Below are positions 19,330 to 30,560 of a DNA stretch of 37,892 bases, piece by piece. The first letter of the stretch is position 1. Each line of letters starts with the position of its first letter. Location: assembly GCA_049999725.1 (NCBI GenBank), contig JBNGIS010020029.1, positions 1 to 37,892 of the forward strand, written 5' to 3'. The position numbers were made by a program, and so were the translations under genes. A model generated the notes under the pieces. That model was not told the origin of the DNA, did not search any database, and saw only the letters and a program-made list of their open reading frames with translations. Source of the DNA: Haplomitrium mnioides. Taxonomy: Eukaryota; Marchantiophyta; Haplomitriopsida; Calobryales.

Positions 19330-20138
19330 GTAAACTAACATACCTTTTGCCGTATCCTCTTGAAAATGCCCATAGCTGATAATCCATACAAGAATTTCAC
19401 TCGAGTTAGGAGACCCCTAGCTCTGTTCATAAGCTTGTGAACTGGATAACCTCTATCCTTAAGAAGGAGAATGAGACCCACCATTTGAGATACAAAAAAA
19501 CTCCTTAGAGCTACAAAGACGAATAAATCTGAAGAATTAGCTGTTGACTACTCCAAATTTAGCTGTATCTGAGATATTAGATAGAATATGAGCATTCTGA
19601 TTATCTGAATGCCTGCGTACTCTGGTAGGTTATGCTTACCAAAAATATTGACTTCTCAGCCTTTCTCAGATTGTGTAATATCTAGATCTAAAAAGTGGCA
19701 AGAGCAGCCATTAGAGGTAAAGTTCAGCTCACATGACTTGCTAGGATAGATGCCTCCTCCTATAGCATGAACATCCAAGTAAATGAAATCCGAAAATTTT
19801 TCCAAATCAGGGACAAACACATCATCAACAAACATTCTAACAAGAGACAGCTTATGAAGGAAGATAGGACAAGCCTGAGATCTCTTGAGGAAATCCCATT
19901 CGTAGGTGAACAAAAAGAAATAAGCCAAGTACACTGCACAATTAGTGCCCATAGGTATCCCGATGGATTGTCTAAAGACCGAGTGCCCAAAAGAGATGAA
20001 GATTATCCACCAGAAAGTCCAGCCAGCAAATGAGGTCTGTGGCTTCTACTAACTTAAAAGACTTCAGGTTAACCTAAGAATGCAATTCTTCTTTACTTTT
20101 ATGCCACATGTACTTAAAATCAAGTGCTGTTTTATTAG
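19330..20138 (-). pseudogene. Penelope-like reverse transcriptase, C-terminal half
   Basis: Minus-strand pieces in order: WLDFLVDNLHLF (about 20010-19975), a frameshift, then RQSIGIPMGTNCAVYLAYFF and LFTYEWDF (19985-19880; open from 19952 to 19656), the catalytic FVDD (19832-19821), and CHFLDLDIT before a stop. After further shifts come FIRLCSSKEFF (around 19500-19530) and RGYPVHKL. The block GIPMGTNCA..LFLFxYE with FLDL after the catalytic box is the signature of Penelope-type RTs; gypsy and copia have GLxNAP or YGLKQ instead. No GIY-YIG endonuclease was found downstream. Decayed; sense to the LC8 gene. Confidence 0.75.
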
Positions 20139-20613
20139 TTGTGGAGAGCAAAACTAACCACAAAAAAAATTAAATGGAAGCTGCACTAGTCTAGGAAAAA
20201 ACCTACACATATCACAACTGTGCACGCATAGAGTGCAGCCTTGACAATGTGGTGTCAGACTATTCAGCCTCATCATGTGTAGCAGTGACAAGCTGCCACA
20301 ACTTCCTGCTGGTTTCGTCAGTTCCCGGCAGCAAGTCCTGATCAATCGTCGTACTGAGTTTCTGCCACTTTCCGGAAGNNNNNNNNNNNNNNNNNNNNNN
20401 NNNNNNNNNNNNNNNNNNNNNNNNNNNNNNNNNNNNNNNNNNNNNNNNNNNNNNNNNNNNNNNNNNNNNNNNNNNNNNGGAAAACTCAGTCATAATGATG
20501 CCTAGCACTCCACCAAGAATCCAACTAATCAAAATCTGTCAACTCTCAAGCATCAGCTTGCGACATCATTCATTTCACTTTAGTTTGATCTTGTTAAGCA
20601 AACATCCAAGAGA
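20139..20613 (+). repeat. Dispersed hairpin repeat, copy D (with gap)
   Basis: A full-length copy from TTGTGGAGAGCAAAACTAACC to CATCCAAGAGA, interrupted by 100 N inside the 3' hairpin. Shares its extended 3' part (AACTAATCAAAATCTGTCAA onward) with copy E. Confidence 0.85.
20379..20478. other. Assembly gap (100 N) inside repeat copy D
   Basis: By comparison with copy C the flanks TCCGGAAG and GGAAAACTC are normally separated by about five bases, so the placeholder probably hides only a few bases. Confidence 0.9.
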
Positions 20614-20741
20614 GGTCAGCTGCTGTTTTATGAACAACCAAGAATTTGAACCAATGGAGTTTAAACTGCTTACTAAAAACTTTTGAGGATAAGAGAACTC
20701 ATTCTGGTTTTAAGATCTGCTAAGTCTATATTATAGTTAAG

Positions 20742-21135
20742 TTGTGGAGAGTAAAACTAACCACAAAAACAAATAGATCGAAGCTGCAATAGTCTAGGAA
20801 AAGCCTACACACATCCCAACTGTGCACACATAGAGTGCAGCCTTGACTATGTGGTGTCAGACACAAAGTTTCAGACTATTCAGCCTCACCATGTGTAGCA
20901 GTGACAAGCTGCCACAACTTCCTGCTGGTTTCGTCAGTTCCCGACAGCAGGTCCTGATCAATCTTCATACTGAGTTTCTGCCACTTTCCGGCAGTAACGG
21001 GAAAACTCCGTCATGATGATGCCTAGCACTCCACCAAGAATCCAAACTAATCAAAATCTGTCAACTCTCAAGTATCAGCTTGCGACATCATTCCTTTCAC
21101 TTTAGTTTGATCTTGTGAAGCGGACATCCAAGAGA
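20742..21135 (+). repeat. Dispersed hairpin repeat, copy E
   Basis: A full copy highly similar to D and C. Its hairpin arm has one mismatch (AAACTCCGT against ACTGAGTTT). Confidence 0.88.
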
Positions 21136-21272
21136 ATAACTCTCAGAAAGGTCTGCTGAAAGGTTAGTGATTGGGGCCTTCTGCACCCTGAACATAGCAC
21201 ATGTAGCACATCACTGGTGACAACTTGGATGCAGAACATCTGCTAAAGTCACTGAATAATATAGTTATGAAG

Positions 21273-21418
21273 TTGTGGAGAGTAAAACTAACCACAAAAA
21301 CAAATAAATGGAAGCTGCAATAGTCTAGGAAAAACCTACACACAACTGTGCACACATAGAGTGCAGCCTTGATTATGTGGTGTCAGACACAGTTTCAGAC
21401 TATTCAGCCTCATCATGT
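21273..21418 (+). repeat. Dispersed hairpin repeat, copy F (truncated)
   Basis: Begins like D and E and stops after CAGCCTCATCATGT, where the Penelope-like coding sequence resumes. The 3' hairpin half is absent. Confidence 0.85.
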
Positions 21419-23205
21419 TATTACTATAAAGAGTAGAAAAGTCAAAAGACTGCAGAACTAAAGGAAAAGATTTCTCTGAGGGAGTTCTTGAGGAATTAAT
21501 AAAGCTTGTCACTTCAACGTCTGTAGAATCTTTCAGGATCCAACTACCTTCACAAGGAACATTAGCTTTACAAAGTGTGTCCACCCAAAGTTTTATGCAC
21601 ATTAGGTAATATAGCTTTGTAACAATAACTAAGCCATTTAGAAACATCAGCAAGAGTGGTACCACAGGCAGCATTAATGAACCTGGGTTTCTTAGGAGTC
21701 TTGTGAAACTTCCAAGCAGCACAAATGAAGGGGAGTCTAGGACCTAACTTGTTGAGCTTAAACAAGTGATGATTAACGAATTTTTTGTGAGCCTCAAAAA
21801 CATCAGCTTCACTAATATCCAACCTTTGATAAGTGCCTACCGAAGAGCACAGCTCCTGAGAAATGGTAGACACATAATGCTTCTTACAAACAAACACAAA
21901 ATTATTACTACATTTGTCAATGTATGTAATAACAAATTGTTCCTGGAAGTTCTTTAAGGCTTTCAGGTCTAAACAACTTAAGGGATATGAAGAAGTAGCA
22001 GACCGCTGAAGAGGCAAGTACTCCAACTTCGATTTCACAATCTCAACCACTTTAGACAGCCAGCGTTGCATAATGCATTGCACTGCAAAAAACTCTTCTA
22101 AGCGGTTAGCATACTTCTGTAGGCCTTGTTCTATAGCTCTAAGCAAAGAAAGTTTAGAGAGACAAGCCCATCTAAATCTTGTGCCACGAGAAAACAAGTC
22201 TATAAGATTAGGTCTATTAAGAATATAAAGATTAGCTGTGACCACATGACCACAATGAGGATCTAAGAAAGGAACAAGATGAGAGCAGGCACAGTTAGCA
22301 GCTAAAATATGAAAAAGGCTTTGCTGATCTAACTTTCTACCTATAAGATTATAGTTACAATAAGATTGTCCCATGGTTTTGGCGTACTTCCAGGCAACTA
22401 GAGGTGGAGACCAAAACTTCTTAAAACCTGGAGGAAGACAACCTCGCGTGACAGGTAATCTAAGGATGGACGAAAGTTGGATTCTATCTGGGCGGGAAGA
22501 AACAAAGACAGAGATGAGAAGATCTCTATGAACTGAACTTTTTAGAGAATGAACTAAGGGGACAAACTTGGACCTAAGGAAGTTACCTAGGACCAGAGAA
22601 AGCTGCACACTGTGTGCTGGAGTAATACCTAAGTTCAAGGGCGAGAAACTGGACAAAAGGAACAGCATCCTCACTAAATCACGCAGTTTAAACTTACCCT
22701 GGGACATGACCTTGTCAAGAAAAGAAATACGCCTATGAATATCTCTGTAGCCAAAAACTCTAGAAGATGATAAAGGAGGGAAACAAACAGCCTGAGCGGA
22801 CAAAGGGAGAGGAAGGACAACCAGACCAGAGACCCTACTGCTACCATTAGGAGAAAGACTGAAATCCGGCAATGAAGAGGACAAGCAGGGACAAAATACT
22901 GGTTTCCAAACTTTACCACTACTGTTGTGGAGAGAAAGCTTAGGGCCTTTAGAAGTTGCTTTATGAAATCTAGGGGATAAACGGCTCCTGGATTTACCTT
23001 CAATATTATAGCCCGTAGGAAAAAACGAATGCAACCTTTGCATCAAGCGAATTTCAACTGCAGTAGAGACTTCTTTGAACTTCCTAGAATCTATCTGATT
23101 GTTAGCATCTCTGAAGTTCCCAATGACTTTTTCCATAGGGAAACCCCTAAAAGATTCAAACCCTTCTTTTGCTATGGCAGTATAAAGTGAGTGCTCTGTG
23201 ATCAT
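21419..23205 (-). pseudogene. Penelope-like reverse transcriptase, N-terminal half
   Basis: A 545-codon open frame (23205-21568), then a frameshift near 21570-21600 into CEGSWILKDSTDVEVTSF and SFDFSTLYSN (motif A; catalytic Asp codon at 21441-21443). The region before RT has CNYNLIGRKLDQQ and a Cys/His stretch, CACSHLVPFLDPHCGHVVTA, resembling a conserved block in RT proteins of animals, algae and seed-free plants. RT fingers carry PFICAAWKFHKTPKKPRFI, the Penelope-type motif before motif A. The N-terminus (MITEHSLYTAIAKEG) is unassigned. Coding breaks off at 21418 where repeat copy F begins. The Penelope assignment rests on motifs only. Confidence 0.75.
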
Positions 23206-24314
23206 ACACTATACTCTTAATGGGATGCTTCTCACATGTATATGTATCTGAGATAGCTATTTGGGCATGCCATTGCTGATGACTAGGTCTTGAATGCTGC
23301 CCAAGTCAAGAAGTTGCCTCCTAACCAGGTGCGCTGTGTCACTGCATTCCATAATTCCTTGGGTACATGTTTTCTACATCTACATTTTCTGCAATGACTT
23401 AAGGAAAAAATTCTTCGTGTAAAGGTCATGTACAACTGTTGAAACAATCAAGATCAGAGGACTGCTGCATCAAAATAACCCAATTTAGTCCCACGGTTCT
23501 GTCAATTTCCAAATTCGTGGGAAAACTTGGACATGCTGTTGGCTAGCACTGAGCTCAAAACTTACTCTAATAAAAAAAATGAAACCACATGACATTTAAA
23601 CATAAAAAAGAAAAACATACAAAAATAGAAAGAAGAAAAGCCAGCATCTCATAGACAAGTCAATAACATCAGGCTACATATGGTTCCACTAAACTTGAAG
23701 TCAAATAGCCTGGGTTAAAATTTTCTCTGGACAACAGTACACAAGGTATGCAAAAACAGGCTAAATGAGACCACGTGAATTTTGGCTCCAATTTCCTCAA
23801 CTCGAAAAAGATGTCTGTGATTACATCCCTGAATGGCGCCCAGGTATCCTGGTAGTGTTGAAAGGAGATGTTTGTCATGTCCTCATATGCTAGGAAATAC
23901 ATAGTGGTCTCACTCAGATCAATTCCTCAATGCCATGGGAACTCCAACCCGTTCCAGAACATACACTATGAAGTTAACTGGTTCTTTCCCATTCCCTAGC
24001 AACTTTGGGTGGCATCCCCAGATGGCCAGTTCAGCGTGAAGTTCTAGTATACCTGACTACGTGATAAGGAAGGAAGCGCTGGAGGTTGAAGACGTGCTTT
24101 GAGCAAGCTTGCTAAAGGTGAGGTTGTTAATAGAGCGAAAACGAAGGAGCTGCAAGCTATCAAAAGAGAAGAAGGATAGAGACAAAAAACAGCCACGAGG
24201 CATAAAATTCTTCAACAGCAGAATTTGAGATTTGCAGAATATTTGCAGCAGTTAAGAACACATTATTTTGTGCAAGGTGATAACCACGGCCTGCAAGGAC
24301 AAGAGACTTCACAC
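23206..24314. other. LC8 intron 1, distal part
   Basis: No gene. Contains another diverged hairpin-repeat end (23490-23545, CCCACGGTTCTGTCAA...GTGGGAAAACTT, ending GGCTAGCACT) followed by an A-rich stretch, and the splice donor of exon 1 at its right edge. An open frame at 23902-23669 (minus) has no recognisable family. Confidence 0.55.
23490..23545 (+). repeat. Variant hairpin-repeat end, diverged
   Basis: Shares TTCTGTCA..TTCC..GGGAAAAC and TGTTGGCTAGCACTG with 19093-19158. The arms no longer pair fully. With that copy it brackets the Penelope-like relic in the same orientation. Confidence 0.55.
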
Positions 24315-24425
24315 CTGTGTAGCGCATTCGACGGCCTCTTGTTGCATATCTTCAGTCATGTCCGCACTCTTTATGATGGCCTTTCTCTCCACAATCCCGC
24401 CTTTCTCGACCATCTTCTCCGACAT
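24315..24425 (-). CDS. LC8 dynein light chain, exon 1 (residues 1-37)
   Basis: Encodes the N-terminus: about ten variable residues (MSEKMVEKGG), then the first strand and helix of LC8 with AIIKSADMTEDMQQEAVECA, ending ATQ. An in-frame TAG lies 22 codons upstream (24491-24489) with no Met between it and this ATG, which supports the start; a second Met at residue 5 is an alternative. The N-terminus is about ten residues longer than the 89-residue animal protein. The exon ends CAG before GTGTGA. The exon is isolated from the rest of the gene by 16.8 kb and would be missed by open-frame scanning. Confidence 0.93.
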
Positions 24426-25000
24426 TGTGCTTTGCGACACAAAATTCAAAAGAGTGGGCCCGTAGGCTGTGTCGCTCAAGAAAGTCCACTAGTCCCGGAA
24501 GATTCAATATCAGGAAGCAAAAATATACTTAAAGATAGTGTACGAATAAGACATTAGACCACGCAAGCATTTCACATGTCACTTCACTACCAACAGCGCA
24601 ATCACTCCTCAGAGAAAGAACTCTATCAATCGAATAAAATCTCCTGAAGACATGTACAGCACCTCAGGTCCGACTGCTATACTGCAAAAGAGAAAGTTCA
24701 CTATAAACGGTAACAAGTGAATATATACTAGACGAAAAATTGGGAGAAACCATGAGCAAGACCGAACATGCTAACAGTGACCGGGGGCACCTGTGGTAAA
24801 GACAAGCTAGAAGGCAATGTAAAACAGAGAAAAGAGCACAGAGAATAAAAAGGTGGATCGTTAACACGCAAAAAAACACTGACGAATACACTCAGCAGTG
24901 ACGCCAAGCCGCGTACAAACGAGGTGTAGGATCAAGAGAGAATTGCAACGCAACAACAATTATTCTCATGGGTCAAAGCTGACCATCGCCACTGCTGGTA
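24426..25000 (-). promoter_or_regulatory. Upstream region of the LC8 gene
   Basis: Must hold the 5' UTR and promoter if the ATG at 24425 is correct. I see no TATA box that I would defend. No coding sequence recognised. Confidence 0.35.
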
Positions 25001-28000
25001 AGTATGCACTTTACCTAACATGGCGTTTCTTTTTCTTCTCATTCTTGTAACAGTGTTTTTCCAAACCCACCTCCGTCAAACAGTAGTTTACTCTTAACCT
25101 CGGGTAACTTTATTTTAACTAGGGTTCGTGGTGTTCGTGTTAGGTGCAAGTAATTAGTTGCAGACCTTAAAATAGTACTTAGATTTGACTACAGCTTAAT
25201 TAACCTTTAAACTAAATACTGACTTAACTTTAAATCTAATCACTTCAAATCTCTAACTGCTATTTTAACATTTAAATCTTAAAATAGTTTTTAAATAAGC
25301 CAACTGTTATTGTAGATATGAGACACACACATGCAAGTCACCCAGCGCCGCACTTCTTCGTCGCACTTCTTCATTCCATAGAATAGATACATAGAGTGTC
25401 ACGATTGTATGTAGCCCCATCTATATATAGGATATAGATAGGGTTAGTTCTATAGTCCTATAACACCAACACCTTAAATAAAATAGTACCAATATTCAAA
25501 CTGCAAATAGTACTTTGAGATTAGAGTTAAGATAATATTTTAACTTTAAACATTGAGTAAAACTATGTTTTAATATTACTATTACTATTACAAAGTTAAT
25601 CAAGTTAGTAGCCAAAATAATAGATACTAACAAAGATTCAAAATGAAAATCAAAAGTTGCTAGTTTTGTTGACTTTTATCATTAGTCAAGAGCATCCATT
25701 ATTTGTATGGGTTGTTGATAGTAAATGGATTGGTTTGCAAAGTTATCTATGAAAACCACAAGTGAAATATAAGTTTGAAAAAACTCGAGAAAGAAGCAAC
25801 TCTTAAGATTATATTCTCAAGTTGTTCTCAATGAGAATTAGACTATTAAAAACTGTGTTGAAATAGATCTATAGTTTTATCGACTTTGAAATGCTTTAAT
25901 CGCTATCTTGTACTATCAATTGAGTCTAAACAAGATTTAATATAATATCAATTTTGTATTTTTTATCTATAAATGATTTTTCAATGCCTTATATTGTTAT
26001 ATTATGTTGAAACTTTCCATCATCAAAATGTAGAATGATAACCAATGATAGAGTCTATATAACAACTTATATGCAAACCTCTTATCTTGTATTCCAACTG
26101 GATATCATAAAATTATAGTTGTTTTTCTTAATGATTATGCCATCTATTAGGTTTACAAAGAGAAAATTACAAGTGCACTAAAAGATATCAAGAAAGATTG
26201 TCACTAGCATCGAAAAACATCGAATGAACACTAATGAAGGTCATAGATATGCATTCAATAGCAAATCGTGGTAGTATGAGTTCTATGCACTTATTACTTT
26301 CAAGATTTGTATTTCTATTATATGAACAAGAAGGTAAAGATAGCCGGAAAGATCCAAAATTGTATCATTATCAAAAGAATAGTATATGTAGTTGTTTATG
26401 TTGTAAATTTGGGTTTTTCATATGTTATTAAGTCAGTAGTCTATGAGTCAGATCCTCATACATTACAATTTAGTGAAGAAGTAATTTTAATATTATTCAA
26501 AAATATCAAAAAAGGAAAAAATTACATGGAAAATCAAGAGGAGAAACCATAAACCCTTATGTCTCTTTAGTTGTTGAAGATTTGGAGTAAATGAGAAACC
26601 CTAAAATTCAGAGCTATTTGAAAAGGTTCTCTTCTGAAATATGAGCTAGTTAATTATTCATCAAAATTGATAGCCAATTCTAATATAGAAAAATAATTTT
26701 GAATCAATTTGGAGTATTTCCCATTGAGGTCATTTCCTCTTTTGATATTAGTTCGAATAGAGTTCTTTTATGTTTGTTTTGGTGTGATAAGAAATTGAGG
26801 CTAGCTTGGGTAATAAAATGTTAGTTCAAGATTTCAATGTTTGAACATTTGAACTATGTTGCTACAAATTGCATGAAGTTGTAGTGGCAAATCAATCATG
26901 ATGACCAAAGGAAAAATCTAGCATATAAAGCAACATTGAATATCTTTTTTTCTCTTTCTCTCTTCTATGTTTGTTGTTCAATGTTTGTTAAAGAAGCCTT
27001 TGCATAAATTGTTCAATCTACTTCTTGCTCTATACTTTGCTCGCTTGTAGATAGAGTTTGGATTCTAAAGAGGTAGATTAGACTGTCATGATTTGGTTGT
27101 TTTCTAACTTGAAAGATAGGTGAATTCATATTATATGGATTTGTCTCACATATTTGATGATCAATTCAGATTAAAAATTTTATAGTGGCTGAAGGCTCAA
27201 ATTATGGGTTCATGATAGACTTCAATGTTGGGCAAAGCACAATCACAAGAATTAGGTATTAGAAGCTACCTTGAAGGTTTTCAAATTCTCATCTATAATA
27301 AGATTAATATGATCAAATCAAATGGTTTACTTATATAAGTATCTTTGCATTTTTTTGCTTAAGCTATAGGTGGAGCAGAGAAATTGTCAAAGAAAAAGAT
27401 GACCACCATCGAAAAAAATGGTTTGGCTTTCTTGGTTGGCTATATGTTGTTTTAGCGTTATTCATTTCTTTTGGCTTCAGTTTATGATAAGGAGTAGTAG
27501 AAAACTTAGTATAATGTCAATTCATAGTCATGTGAGGTCTCATCTACTCATGATGAGTAATCTGTGTTAGAGGGTGTTCTATCAATGTGCAAGTATGTTA
27601 GTCATTTTAAGATTGAGCAAAGCTAGATATGTGACTCATATCTAGCAAATGTCAAGCGATTGGATCTATACATATGACTTGTTTGCTATTGAAACTTGGC
27701 AAGATCTTTAGAGCATACTGAGAAATATATATTATCCAAGTTATTATCTTATGAAATCTTCAAATTTATATGAATTGATATATCTTGATTGTTTTTAGAT
27801 TTTAAATTTCTTTCTCTTTTAAGAGAATCTGAAGTCAGCATAAAACTAGTTAGTTTATGGTTTGAATTACCTCCTTTGCTATGTATATGAACACGTGTCA
27901 TAGTTACTTCAAGATTATATTGAGCTCTATAATAGTCAATAAAACATTTCTTATTTTGCTTCATGACTTGTTGTTGTTGTTGCAAAGTCTCTATGAATTT

Positions 28001-28499
28001 AACAAAGAATGTGAACATAAATCATGTAGAGTAAAATGGTGCTAGAATATAATAATGGAGACATTGTCTCCAAGGTTTAAAATATGTCTCTTTTTATATA
28101 CAAACTTCAATTTTTGTGATGATTGCATGGTCTTTTCTTCAAGAGGCTTGAAAACCAAAACACTATTTGCAAATGTACAATATGAGAAATTGTGGAATTG
28201 TAGGTATATAGTTGAGCTGAACTCATACAAGTAGTTGTTGGAAAAAGATTCCATTTGATTTATCATCAAAAAAGATAGATTTTTAAACCAATTACATTAA
28301 GAATAGCCATTATTTTGAATCAAAAAATCGCTACTAAATTTATGTTTTGTTTGGCAATCGCGTAAATACAAACTATTTATTTAACATAGAGAACATATTA
28401 AAAAAATTATATTACTAAAATATTTCATTAAAAAATCACACAATTGTAAATATGCTAATTACATCCAAAACTAAAAAAAAAACATGTACATTTATGAAA
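25001..28499. other. AT-rich intergenic DNA, no gene
   Basis: Strongly AT-rich with stop codons in all frames. Open frames of 60-90 codons (26234-26552, 28018-27749) show no family features. Possibly old decayed elements. Confidence 0.5.
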
Positions 28500-29050
28500 A
28501 ACATATCCAAACAAATGTGGATGACTATGCGCACATGGACTTCAACAAAAATTTATATAGATGTCATCATTTCCAACCATAGTTTCTATAAGTCTAGCAC
28601 TCACAACTACAAATGTGTCTACATTGGATTTTCCACTCCTAGTGATTGGTATTGAATCTTTAGATACACTTGTAGCACTAAGAAAAACATGTTTCTTATC
28701 ATACATATAAATAATTTGAGACTCAATGATCTCAGATGGCAAAGAAACCAATCATACACAATGCAGAATATAAGTCGACTATAGTTAATTATATTCTACG
28801 ACGACACAATTACGTAATAATTTCAAGGTACAAAAAGTGCATGTTCTTATTCTAAAGCAAAGATCTGTAATCTAATATTGCCTTGCCAGAAAATGCTCAA
28901 TGAGGTAGTTGTACAATTTTGGCAATATCTAGTGAACATTCACAAAACCATCATCTCTTAGATATTTAGGTTTGGTAAAAACCATCAAAGCGCTAACAAC
29001 CGAGCACACAACCTAGTGTTAGTAGTGCGTGGCCTTGCTGATGTGAAGTT
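28500..29050 (+). repeat. Diverged direct duplication, copy 1
   Basis: Matches 30000-30560 in order and orientation: ATGGACTTCAACAAAA, TTGAATCTTTAGATACACTTG, AGATGGCAAAGAAACCA and CATCATCTCTTAGATATTTAG. The offset is 1,565 bp at AGATGGCAAAGAA. Confidence 0.6.
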
Positions 29051-29999
29051 TAAAGTTCCTTATGCTCCTCTTCTCTTCATTCATCTAATAGCCAATACTC
29101 ATACGTATCATCAATTCTAGAACCACAAAAATGAGTGATGTTGTATTTATCCTTGAAATTCAATACAATAGAAATAATTAGACATGAGATTAAACCAAAA
29201 AAAAATATTACTTAATATGAAAAGTAACAAATAGATGCTAATTTCATGTACACATTATATTCCCAAATAACTCTTTTGTATAAAAAATTTATCAATTGTG
29301 CTTTAAAAATGTTTTCCTTAAAAAAATAGATATTACCGGACAGATTACATACAAAACACATTAAAACATATGTTTTAACTTCCAATTATATACTAAAAAA
29401 ATGAAAGCCAAATAAGAACAGCTATGGGTGTATGGACTTTAGTACACAATTCTTCAAAAAAGAATCTTTTAAAATAAAAATCAAATAGAGACTTATATTC
29501 ACAAATACACTCCACTCTAATAACTTACATATATGTTCTCTACACATCAAAATGAAATAAGTGGCTTGTGTAAATGAGTACTTTATAATTCATAATTCTC
29601 ATTTATATTTTTTAAAGATTAAAATAAAGCAAGAATGACTATGAGTGCATACACTCCATCTCACATAACTTATATGTATGCATTTTAAATATGAAAATCA
29701 AAAAAGTGTGACCAAAGCAAGGAGAGACTTCATCACTAATAATTTTCATGCATGTAATTATAGGATTAAAAACAAGCATATATCTTTATATAAGCATAGA
29801 TTTTGTTGGTTAAACATTTCATACAAGAACTCATACAACCCAAAAAAATTAACAACGTTTATGTGCGTATAGACTTTGTTGCCTACACATTTCATTTGAG
29901 TATTTATAAGATCAAAATAAGTTTATGACGCTCATGCACGCATGGACTTCAGCACAAACATCCTACAGATTATCTCTTGTTTTATCAAAAACCCCATTT
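29051..29999. other. AT-rich spacer with a loose GCATGGACTT-like motif series
   Basis: Variants of a TGTGCGTATGGACTTYARCAC motif occur near 29423, 29645, 29860 and 29935, each after AAAATAAG-like sequence. This suggests an old, irregular tandem repeat. No gene. Confidence 0.4.
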
Positions 30000-30560
30000 A
30001 TTTAAACATGGACGTCCATGTCATCATAGACTTTAACAAAGTTTTATAAGCAAATGATTTATTTTTATTTCAGAAAAGTACATCCTTCTATCGTCTACTC
30101 ATCAATCTTTTCCACTTTTGAATAGATGCTATATTCTACTAATAAAGACTGAGAAGCCTCAACATCTAGAGATATTGATGAATCAAAGCAGGACTTTCTA
30201 GTCCCAAAGATTTCCATTGAATCTCTTCATACACTTGTTGTACTAAGAGCAATAGGCTTCTTATGGTAGGCATAAAGTACTTAAGACTTGGTAACATTAG
30301 ATGGCAAAGAAGCCATTGTCAAACATGTTGTCGGGTATAGATTGACTATTATTGATCATACTCTACAATAATGTATTTTCTCTTTAGTTTCAAAGCACAT
30401 ATTAAGCTTATGCTTGACCAACATCAAAGGTCTAAAATCCAGTCTTGCTTTAATGATAAATGATCAATAAAAAAATTTATACAAATTCTAAAGCTTTTGG
30501 TAAACATTCGTATAAGCATCATCTCTTGGATTTGTGAGTTTAGTAGAAACCTCAGAAAAC
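30000..30560 (+). repeat. Diverged direct duplication, copy 2
   Basis: Partner of 28500-29050. The two could be the long terminal repeats of a very old element or a segmental duplication. Confidence 0.6.

Larger units (their letters stand above)
7136..24425 (-). other. LC8-type dynein light chain gene, three exons (gene span, coding part)
   Basis: Joining 24425-24315, 7470-7365 and 7218-7136 gives 300 nt: 99 codons plus TAA, with no internal stop. Intron 1 (24314-7471, 16,844 bp, phase 0) has donor CAG|GTGTGA and acceptor TGTGAAG|GCA after a pyrimidine-rich tract. Intron 2 (7364-7219, 146 bp, phase 1) has donor TTTG|GTGAGT and acceptor TTTTGTAG|GAT. LC8 is a homodimeric hub protein found in axonemal and cytoplasmic dyneins, intraflagellar transport motors and non-dynein complexes. 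The canonical splice sites and intact frame argue for a functional gene. Intron 1 holds a copia relic, a full antisense copia element, a Penelope-like relic in sense orientation, and many repeat copies. Confidence 0.93.

Noticed and set aside
23669-23902. Minus-strand open frame as a further LC8 exon
   Set aside because: Its product has no LC8 similarity, and the three exons already give a complete protein.
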